Source: Actinomycetes bacterium (GTDB taxonomy: Bacteria > Actinomycetota > Acidimicrobiia > Acidimicrobiales > Ilumatobacteraceae). Taken from it: a stretch of DNA of 5,379 nucleotides. The notes beneath the pieces are model-generated. The model was not told the DNA's origin. It made no database searches and saw only the letters and a list, made by a program, of their open reading frames with translations. Positions 1 through 5,379 of the stretch are shown in pieces (position 1 is the first letter of the stretch; each line of letters starts with the position of its first letter). The translations under genes were made by a program, and so were the position numbers. The stretch covers positions 1 through 5,379 of the forward strand of contig JAEZFY010000197.1 in assembly GCA_023417265.1 (NCBI GenBank). Reading direction: 5' to 3'.

Positions 1-2318
1 GCGGCGGCTCGTGCGCCGGCCCGGAAGCTCTGGAACGCGCTCGCCGCGGCGGCTCCACCGGCCCGCACGGGCAGGTCGTCGTCGAGGGCCGGCCGGGTGG
101 GTGCCGGGTCGGTGGGCGGGGTGCCGAAGCGGTCGGTGGGCGGGGTGTCGAAGCGGTCGCCGGAGACGCTGCCGAAGTCGGCGCGTTCGAACGCGTCGCT
201 CAAGCGCGCCGTGAGGTCGGGTGCGTAGCCGGAGACGGGATCGGGTGTCGCCAGATCGGCCTCGAGCGCAGCCAGCACGGCCGCCTCTTCGGCATGCTGC
301 GGGTCGGGGGCGTGTGTGTACTCGGCCCCGTTCGTGTGCCCGTTCGGCTTGGGGAGGTTGAGCGCCGTGGCGAGATCGCCGATCGTGGCGCCGTCGGCAC
401 CCACCGGTGGGGCCATGATCGGCAACTCGTCGTCGGCGAACAGGCTCGACGGGAGCTCGACGTCGACGACCAACCCCGGGCTTCCCGGGTTGAGCGTGAC
501 GACGATCGCGTGCTTGCTGGCGAGCAGCGACACGACGGAGATGCCGAGCGTCGGCTCGACCGACAGGCCGACGATCGGGGGGTTGCGGAGCAACTCGTTG
601 AGCTCGGCGAGGCGCTGGTCACCGATGCCGACCCCGGAGTCGACGATCCGCAGCAGGTAGCCACCGTCGACCCGGCGGCCGCCGACCTGCACGAGGCTCT
701 CCGGCGGGCTGAACGCGGTGGCGTTGTCGAGCAGCTCGGCGAGCAGGTGGGCGATGTCGGCGACGACGTTGCCACGCACCCGGAGGCGATCGATGTGCTC
801 GATCTCGATCCGGCGGTACTCCTCGACCTCGCCGATCGCGGCGCGTACGACCGTGTCGACGTCGGTCGGTCCGACCCTGCCACGCCGCGGCTCGGCGTTG
901 GCGAGCACGAGCAGCGACTCGGAGTTGCGCCGCATGCGCGTGGCGAGGTGGTCGAGGTGGTAGTAGCTGGCGAGGACGTCGGGGTCCTCGACCTCGGCTT
1001 CGAACTCGTCGAGCAGCGACAGCTGACGGTCGACCAGCGAACGGTTGCGGCGGGCCATCGTGACGAACAGGTCCGACACGCCGCGACGCAGCACGGTCAC
1101 CTGCTCGCGGGCAACCTCGTGGAGCGTCCGCTGGAGCGAGTTGAACGAGGTCGCCAGCTCGGCGAGCTCGTCGCTGCCCTTGGCGTTGACCTCTTCGACC
1201 TCGGGCAGGGCCCGGCCGCGCGGGTCGCGCAGGGCATCGACGAGGGCCGGGAGCTGCTCGTTGGCGACCGCGTTGGCGTTGCGGGCGACGGCCCGCACCC
1301 GGCGGGTGATCGAGCGGGTCAGCAACCAGGCGAGCAACGTGGCGAGCAGGACCGCACCGGCAATCACGGCCAGGCGCACGCGAGTGTCGGCAGCGATCCC
1401 GTCGGCCTCGGCCTCGGCGTCGACGATCACCTCGGCGAGCAGGTCGCGCTGGATCGAGTCCGAACCCTCCATCGCCGCGTACGTGCTGGCGATGTCGGCG
1501 GCGACGTCGATTGCGCCGGCGTCACCGTTGATCGCCCGGCTGACGTGGGACTGCGGGCTCGACATCTGCGAACGAACACCCGCCTGGCGGTACACGGCCG
1601 CCCATTCGGGGGTGGTGGTGGCGTCGAACTGGTCGAACGCACCGGTGACGTCGTTGAGCGCGGCCCGGGCGTCGATCAGCGGCTGGACCGATTCGGGCTG
1701 AAGCGCATGGCGGGCGATCGCGGCGACGAAGCGGCCCGAGGCGAGGTTGGCATCGGACAGCTGCGACACGCCGAGCAGCAAACGACCCGCTGCGGGGTCG
1801 CCGGTCGACGACTGCAACAGGCTGCCGACGGTGTGCAGTTCGCGCAGCGCCGTCTCGTAGTTGTGGAACGGCGAACTCGCGGCGGCCACGGCGACCGTCG
1901 GGTCCTGGGCCCACGAACGCGTCAGCTGGCGGGCCAGGTTGAGGGCGCCACCGATCTGGTTGAGCTCGAGCTCGCCGGTGCTCGCCTCCTGGGCGAGCTG
2001 GGCGAGCAACACGTCGATCGCCGCGTCGCTGGCCATGCCGGCCTGGTCGAGCACGTCGGCGTCGGGCGTGTCGGCGGCCGAGGCGACGCTGATCGTCGTC
2101 TTGCCGAGCACCGCATCGATCGCCACCGCCTGTTCGGCGGTGACCGCCTGGGTCGCATCGAGCAAGGCGCCGAGTGTCGTGCCGAGGGTGGCGTCACGCT
2201 CTGCCTGCTCGACCCGGTCGAGGTCGGCCAGCACGGTGACGGTGAGCAGGGCTGCAATGGCAGCGATGAGCGGAAGCGCCGCAAGGAGGAGCTTGCTCGA
2301 CAGTGAGGTACGTCGCAC
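1..2318 (-). CDS. CvnA-like membrane sensor histidine kinase (NIT-like sensor, HAMP, HATPase), C-terminus cut by window edge
   Basis: Translating the minus strand from the GTG at 2318-2316 gives an open frame of 772 codons with no stop before the left edge. The start is fixed because an in-frame TGA lies upstream (2375-2373) with no other start codon between. Seen in the protein: a transmembrane helix at about residues 8-32; a largely helical extracytoplasmic region to about 313, compatible with a divergent nitrate/nitrite-sensing (NIT) fold; a second helix at about 314-334; HAMP to about 390; a dimerisation region with ARRNRSLVDRQLSLLDE and DHLATRMRRN (His457); then an HATPase with N-box ELLDNA (Glu528, Asn532), DSGVGIG (Asp560) and TLGIS (Gly592). 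There is no canonical HExxxP H-box. The ARRNxxLVxRQL and LDHLATRMRR blocks are hallmarks of CvnA proteins of Streptomyces conservons. After about residue 625 comes a low-complexity tail of at least 145 residues. By family knowledge it signals at the membrane through a Roadblock protein, a DUF742 protein and a GTPase, expected to the left. The ligand is unknown. Confidence 0.88.
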   Translation of the reverse strand, partial: MRRTSLSSKLLLAALPLIAAIAALLTVTVLADLDRVEQAERDATLGTTLGALLDATQAVTAEQAVAIDAVLGKTTISVASAADTPDADVLDQAGMASDAAIDVLLAQLAQEASTGELELNQIGGALNLARQLTRSWAQDPTVAVAAASSPFHNYETALRELHTVGSLLQSSTGDPAAGRLLLGVSQLSDANLASGRFVAAIARHALQPESVQPLIDARAALNDVTGAFDQFDATTTPEWAAVYRQAGVRSQMSSPQSHVSRAINGDAGAIDVAADIASTYAAMEGSDSIQRDLLAEVIVDAEAEADGIAADTRVRLAVIAGAVLLATLLAWLLTRSITRRVRAVARNANAVANEQLPALVDALRDPRGRALPEVEEVNAKGSDELAELATSFNSLQRTLHEVAREQVTVLRRGVSDLFVTMARRNRSLVDRQLSLLDEFEAEVEDPDVLASYYHLDHLATRMRRNSESLLVLANAEPRRGRVGPTDVDTVVRAAIGEVEEYRRIEIEHIDRLRVRGNVVADIAHLLAELLDNATAFSPPESLVQVGGRRVDGGYLLRIVDSGVGIGDQRLAELNELLRNPPIVGLSVEPTLGISVVSLLASKHAIVVTLNPGSPGLVVDVELPSSLFADDELPIMAPPVGADGATIGDLATALNLPKPNGHTNGAEYTHAPDPQHAEEAAVLAALEADLATPDPVSGYAPDLTARLSDAFERADFGSVSGDRFDTPPTDRFGTPPTDPAPTRPALDDDLPVRAGGAAAASAFQSFRAGARAA
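108..155. repeat. Two-copy 24-bp tandem repeat inside the kinase tail
   Basis: Two adjacent 24-base units (108-131 and 132-155) differ at one position (gcc versus gtc in the sixth triplet). The unit is a whole number of codons, so it duplicates eight residues in the kinase tail: DRFDTPPT followed by DRFGTPPT. It lies in a disordered Pro/Thr/Asp-rich segment and probably arose by replication slippage. It could change length between strains without disturbing the frame. Confidence 0.85.
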
Positions 2319-2326
2319 GATCGGAG

Positions 2327-2353
2327 CTATCGGCGCTCTGGACGAGAGCTTGA
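2327..2353 (-). promoter_or_regulatory. Predicted sigma-28 (FliA/SigD/WhiG-type) promoter of the kinase gene
   Basis: Read on the minus strand there is TCAAG at 2353-2349, a 14-base spacer, and GCCGATAG at 2334-2327. The E. coli FliA consensus is TAAA-N15-GCCGATAA; counted the same way this site is TCAA-N15-GCCGATAG, so spacing is exact and the -10 matches at seven of eight positions. A TCAAG-type -35 is known for FliA promoters of other bacteria such as Pseudomonas. The -10 ends about eight bases before the GTG start at 2318, so the transcript would begin at or next to the start codon (leaderless). No Shine-Dalgarno site is visible, which agrees. The assignment rests on the motif match; the sigma factor itself is not in the window. 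Confidence 0.66.
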
Positions 2354-2372
2354 GGAAAAGCGGACGCTCACT

Positions 2373-2400
2373 TCAAGCGCGGCTGACACGATGCCGATAG
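2373..2400 (+). promoter_or_regulatory. Predicted sigma-28 (FliA/SigD/WhiG-type) promoter of the coiled-coil/pilB operon
   Basis: On the plus strand there is TCAAG at 2373-2377, a 15-base spacer, and GCCGATAG at 2393-2400. It is the mirror partner of the promoter driving the divergent kinase gene: the two sites share TCAAGC and GCCGATAGC exactly and differ by one base in spacing, which sigma-28 family promoters tolerate. The -35 elements lie back to back, 19 bases apart. The -10 ends seven bases before the GTG start at 2408, again implying a leaderless or very short 5' end. The recurrence of both boxes at the same place on both strands makes chance unlikely. Confidence 0.66.
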
Positions 2401-2407
2401 CGACGCC

Positions 2408-3994
2408 GTGCCCGAGAACCCGAACGAAGCCGACTTCCGCCACAGCCTCGTGGCTGCGGTGCAGGCGGAGCTGCAGCGCCATGCGGCCAACATCGGCGCC
2501 GAGATGGAACGTCTCCGCAAGGAGGCGATCGAAGACCGGGCGAGCCTGCGCGCCGAACTGAAAGGTCAACTCGGCGAGCTCGCCCGGATGGTCGAAGAAG
2601 TCCAAGCGCAGGCCGCTGCCGACCTCGAACGCTCCAAGTCGGCGTTCGAAGCGCGCATCCTCGACTCCGAGAATCGCCAGGCCCGTCGGCTCGACGACGT
2701 CACCACGGGCATGCAGGCCACGGTCGAAGCCGCGGCCCAGCCGATCCTCGCCGACATGGCCACCGAGAACGAGCGCGCGGTGGGCCGGCTCGAGCAGCTC
2801 GAGGCGCAGCTCCACAAGTTCGACGAGCAGGCCGCCCGGATGGTCACCTACGTCCACGACGCGATCCAGAAGACCGAAGCCCGGCAGTCGCAGATGGCCG
2901 ACGACATCCAGGCGCGCGTGGCGACCGAGGTGAGCGTGATGCGGCCGCTCGTCGACGAGATCGACTCCTCGGTGCGCCGCTTCCAGCGCGAGATCAGCAC
3001 GCAGGTGTCGTCCCGGCTGAACGAGGCCGAGGACCGCTTCAACTCGCGCCTGATGGCCGCCGAAGCGCGTATGAAGGAGACCGCCGGGGCGCAGATCGCC
3101 GACGTGCAGGCCCACGTCGGCCGCGTCAACGCCCACATCGACGACACCCTGGCCGTGCTCAACAACCGCCACGAGCAGGTCAACGAACGGTTCGAAGAAG
3201 CCGACGCCAAGTTGGAGGCGCTCGCCGAGTCGGTGCGCGGCGTCGACAGCGGGGCGCTCGACGAGATGCGCGAGAAGGTCTCCTCGGCGGTGGGCGAGGC
3301 GATGCTCGTGCGGATCGAGATGGAGCGTCTCGAGAAGACCGTCAGCGGACGAACCGACGAGCTGACCGTCCGGATCACCGAAGTCGAGACGCAACTGATC
3401 GACGCGACGATGGACGTGTCGACGGCGATCCAGCTCGACCGCCTCGAGGAGCTCGAACGGGCCGTGCTCGAACTCGACCCGTCACGCTTCCCGGCCTACG
3501 ACCCGTCCGCCGCCGGCCTCAAGCGCCCCGAGCCCGCCGGCGCGGCCGCGGCAAGCGAGCCGGCCGAGGTGGACGTCGATGCCGATCAAGACGTGGGCGT
3601 CGAGCAGTCCGAGCCGGAGCAACCCCCAGCCTCCGCCAACGAAGCCGACGCCGGTCAGGTCGAGCCGGCTGAACAAGCCGTCGGCGAAGCCGAGCCCGAG
3701 ACCGACGCCGAGGTGGCCGAGGGCGACGATGATGCCGCCCCGGCCGAGATGTCGGAGCCGGCCGAGGCGCCCGCTCCGTGGGCGATGGCGATGATGCCGC
3801 CACCGCCGAGCGCGGCCCCACTGACCGTCCCGCCACTCAGCCCGGTACTGCCGGGCCTGCCCACCCCACCCGCGTCGGCAGAGCAGCCGGAACACGGGAC
3901 GGACGCGACCAGCGACTTCAAAGATTCTCTCAACGGATCGTCAGCGCTTGCCGAAGAACACCCCGAGCCGGCCCCCAGCTCGTTCGCCCCGTGA
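2408..3994 (+). CDS. Long coiled-coil protein with acidic proline-rich tail, function unknown
   Basis: This 528-residue protein is not one I recognise. It begins at GTG 2408; an in-frame TGA at 2384 with no other start between fixes that choice, and no Shine-Dalgarno site is visible. It ends with TGA at 3992-3994. Residues about 8-356 are rich in Glu, Ala, Arg, Gln and Leu with almost no Pro or Gly, as in a long alpha-helical coiled coil. Residues about 357-528 are Pro/Ala/Glu/Asp-rich and should be disordered, with three EPAE motifs (from 384, 419 and 450), an acidic run near 435-440 and a run of prolines near 463. There is no signal peptide, transmembrane helix or cysteine, so it is likely cytoplasmic and may be filamentous or a scaffold. 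It lies 58 bp upstream of the pilus ATPase on the same strand, which suggests one operon and a role in placing or regulating the pilus machine. That role is inference from position only. Confidence 0.85.
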   Translation: MPENPNEADFRHSLVAAVQAELQRHAANIGAEMERLRKEAIEDRASLRAELKGQLGELARMVEEVQAQAAADLERSKSAFEARILDSENRQARRLDDVTTGMQATVEAAAQPILADMATENERAVGRLEQLEAQLHKFDEQAARMVTYVHDAIQKTEARQSQMADDIQARVATEVSVMRPLVDEIDSSVRRFQREISTQVSSRLNEAEDRFNSRLMAAEARMKETAGAQIADVQAHVGRVNAHIDDTLAVLNNRHEQVNERFEEADAKLEALAESVRGVDSGALDEMREKVSSAVGEAMLVRIEMERLEKTVSGRTDELTVRITEVETQLIDATMDVSTAIQLDRLEELERAVLELDPSRFPAYDPSAAGLKRPEPAGAAAASEPAEVDVDADQDVGVEQSEPEQPPASANEADAGQVEPAEQAVGEAEPETDAEVAEGDDDAAPAEMSEPAEAPAPWAMAMMPPPPSAAPLTVPPLSPVLPGLPTPPASAEQPEHGTDATSDFKDSLNGSSALAEEHPEPAPSSFAP

Positions 3995-4033
3995 TGTGGG
4001 CTGACGCGGTGACCGACAGGCGACGACCCCACA
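3995..4033. repeat. Weak inverted repeat in the gap before pilB
   Basis: TGTGGG at 3995-4000, directly after the stop codon of the coiled-coil gene, is the reverse complement of CCCACA at 4028-4033. The loop is 27 bases and contains a short palindrome, CGGTGACCG (4007-4015). No T-run follows, so it does not look like an intrinsic terminator. It may be an mRNA processing or stability structure or simply chance in GC-rich DNA. The rest of the 58-bp gap shows no recognisable promoter. Confidence 0.25.
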
Positions 4034-4052
4034 GCACGACACGAGTAGCGGG

Positions 4053-5379
4053 ATGATGGCACTACGAAAGAACAAAGACGCCAAGGCAGCGGCCCCCGCC
4101 AGCGCGGGCGGCACGGCGACCGCCGTCGCCGAGCCGGAAATCGGGCCTTCGGTCGAAGAGTGCGTCGCCACCGGCCAGGCCCTGGTTGCCGCCGGTCACC
4201 TCGAAGGGCCGGCGCTGGCGACCGCACTCCAAGAAGCCAACGGCGACCTCGCCGCGTTCGGCTCGATCGTGCTCGGCAAGCACGGCGTGGGGCGCAGCGA
4301 CTACGCCAAGGCGCTCGGCGCGGCATGCGGGATCGCCGTCGCCGACACCCGCGCCCAGGGCGTCGACCCCGACGTCGCCCAGTACGTCGACGAGGCGGTT
4401 GCCCGGCAGTACTCGTTCGTACCGGTCACCGAAGCCAACGGCCACGTCCAAGTGTTCGGCGCCGACTGCTCGAAGGTCCGCCGCGACGCCGCCGAAGCCG
4501 CTGCCGGGCGCAAGTTCGAGTGGTTCGCCACCGACCCCAACACGGTGTCGTCGTACACCGAGCAGCTGTGGCGCTCCGACGCCGACATCGGCCGGATCGT
4601 CGCCACCTTCCAGGACTCCGACGTCGCCCACAGCCTCGCCGAAGAGGCGCTCAACGAGATCAACCTCAACGACCAGGCACCGGTCATTCAGCTCGTGTCG
4701 CGGATCGTCGGCCAGGCCCTGCGCGACCGGGCGTCGGACATCCACATCGAGCCGCTCGACAAGGACCTGCGCGTCCGCTACCGCATCGACGGGGAGCTGG
4801 TCGAAGCGGTGCGCCTGCCGCTGAGCACGCACAACCCGCTGATCAGCCGCCTCAAGATCATGTCGTCGATGAACATCGTCGAGAAGCGGGCACCGCAGGA
4901 CGGCCAGTTCTCGACCACCGTCGACGGCCGCCCGATCGACGTGCGCGTCGCCACCCTCGCCACCGTATTCGGCGAGAAGGTCGTCATGCGTCTGCTCGAC
5001 AAGTCGCGTTCGATGGTCGGCCTCGACGAGCTCGGCATGCCGCGCGAGACGTACCGCACGTACAGCCAGATCGTGCACCAGCCATACGGCATGGTGATCT
5101 GCGCCGGGCCGACCGGCGCCGGCAAGACGACGACGCTGTACGCCACGCTGCTCGACATCAACTCGACCGGCAAGAACGTGACCACGATCGAGGACCCCGT
5201 CGAGTACGTGTTCCCGGGGATCAACCAGGTGACCACGAACGAGCGCGCCGGGCTGACGTTCGCCACCGGCCTCAAGGCGCTCATGCGCCAGGACCCCGAC
5301 GTGATCCTCGTCGGTGAGGTCCGCGATGCCGACACCGCCCGGATCGCCGTCAACGGCGCGCTCACCGGCCACTTCGTGC
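4053..5379 (+). CDS. pilB: Type IV pilus assembly ATPase PilB (GspE family), 3' end cut by window edge
   Basis: This hexameric cytoplasmic ATPase powers pilin polymerisation at the inner-membrane pilus platform. 442 codons are present; PilB is usually about 550-570 residues, so roughly 110-130 are missing. ATG occurs at both 4053 and 4056, with a weak purine-rich AGCGGG just upstream; an in-frame TGA at 4002 rules out a longer form. After a lysine/alanine-rich start, residues about 40-145 resemble the MshEN (GspE N-terminal) domain. The ATPase core follows: RASDIHIEP (226-234), APQDGQF (280-286), Walker A GPTGAGKT (352-359, Lys358), Asp box EDPVEY (380-385, Glu380 and Asp381), Walker B region DPDVILVGEVRD (414-425, Glu422) and His box TGH (438-440). 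All catalytic motifs visible are intact. The zinc-binding cysteines of the family would lie beyond the edge. The MshEN domain favours PilB/GspE over the Tad ATPase CpaF; a type II secretion GspE is the main alternative. It is probably cotranscribed with the coiled-coil gene. Confidence 0.92.
   Translation, partial: MMALRKNKDAKAAAPASAGGTATAVAEPEIGPSVEECVATGQALVAAGHLEGPALATALQEANGDLAAFGSIVLGKHGVGRSDYAKALGAACGIAVADTRAQGVDPDVAQYVDEAVARQYSFVPVTEANGHVQVFGADCSKVRRDAAEAAAGRKFEWFATDPNTVSSYTEQLWRSDADIGRIVATFQDSDVAHSLAEEALNEINLNDQAPVIQLVSRIVGQALRDRASDIHIEPLDKDLRVRYRIDGELVEAVRLPLSTHNPLISRLKIMSSMNIVEKRAPQDGQFSTTVDGRPIDVRVATLATVFGEKVVMRLLDKSRSMVGLDELGMPRETYRTYSQIVHQPYGMVICAGPTGAGKTTTLYATLLDINSTGKNVTTIEDPVEYVFPGINQVTTNERAGLTFATGLKALMRQDPDVILVGEVRDADTARIAVNGALTGHFV

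Noticed and set aside
294..2306. A 670-codon plus-strand open frame opposite the kinase gene
   Set aside because: Its protein is low-complexity (Gly/Val/Arg/Asp-rich) with no recognisable motif, while the opposite strand encodes a clear HAMP-HATPase kinase. It is an antisense shadow of GC-biased third codon positions.
2327..3394. A 355-codon minus-strand open frame opposite the coiled-coil gene
   Set aside because: It is rich in His/Gly/Leu/Val typical of antisense shadows, it covers the divergent promoter region, and the plus-strand frame has a far more protein-like helical composition.
3918..3944. A second sigma-28-like promoter (TCAAAG) within the end of the coiled-coil gene, ahead of pilB
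   Set aside because: No GCCGATA-like box occurs at the required spacing; the nearest candidate matches only about half the positions and lies too close.
3995..4033. Intrinsic terminator between the coiled-coil gene and pilB
   Set aside because: The stem is only 6 bp with a 27-base loop and there is no T-run after it, so the two genes are better treated as one transcription unit.
4160..5317. A 385-codon plus-strand open frame overlapping pilB in another frame
   Set aside because: Its product is an extreme Arg/Pro/Ala-rich polypeptide without domains, produced by reading the pilB gene out of frame.
4062..5372. A 436-codon minus-strand open frame opposite pilB
   Set aside because: The plus strand carries all PilB ATPase motifs in one frame; the antisense product is a compositional artefact.

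Overview
The window is GC-rich bacterial DNA with an actinobacterial look: strong G/C at third codon positions, GTG starts, no clear Shine-Dalgarno sites at two of the three genes, and a sensor kinase of the type found in actinobacterial 'conservon' (Cvn) operons next to a type IV pilus ATPase. A lineage such as Acidimicrobiia is plausible, but this is inference from style and cannot be proven here.

Layout: (1) 1-2318, minus strand: a membrane sensor histidine kinase of CvnA/NIT type, with two transmembrane helices around a roughly 280-residue outer sensor region, then HAMP, a degenerate dimerisation region and an HATPase domain, and a long Pro/Ala/Asp-rich tail that runs off the left edge. 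(2) 2319-2407: an 89-bp divergent intergenic region holding two back-to-back promoters that closely resemble the sigma-28 (FliA/SigD/WhiG) consensus. (3) 2408-3994, plus strand: a soluble protein of 528 residues with a long alpha-helical coiled coil and an acidic, proline-rich disordered tail; no family recognised. (4) 3995-4052: a 58-bp gap with a weak inverted repeat. (5) 4053 to the right edge, plus strand: a PilB/GspE-family type IV pilus assembly ATPase, cut just after its His box.

The main point is the divergent control region. Both promoters read TCAAG, 14 or 15 bases, then GCCGATAGC, and the -10 element ends only 6-7 bases before a GTG start codon on each side. This predicts that the kinase and the coiled-coil/PilB operon are switched on together by a flagellar/sporulation-type alternative sigma factor and that both mRNAs are leaderless or nearly so. 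A CvnA-like kinase normally heads an operon with a Roadblock protein, a DUF742 protein and a small GTPase. Its pairing with pilus genes suggests a GTPase-linked signalling module that controls pilus function, loosely like MglA/MglB in Myxococcus. That link is a hypothesis.
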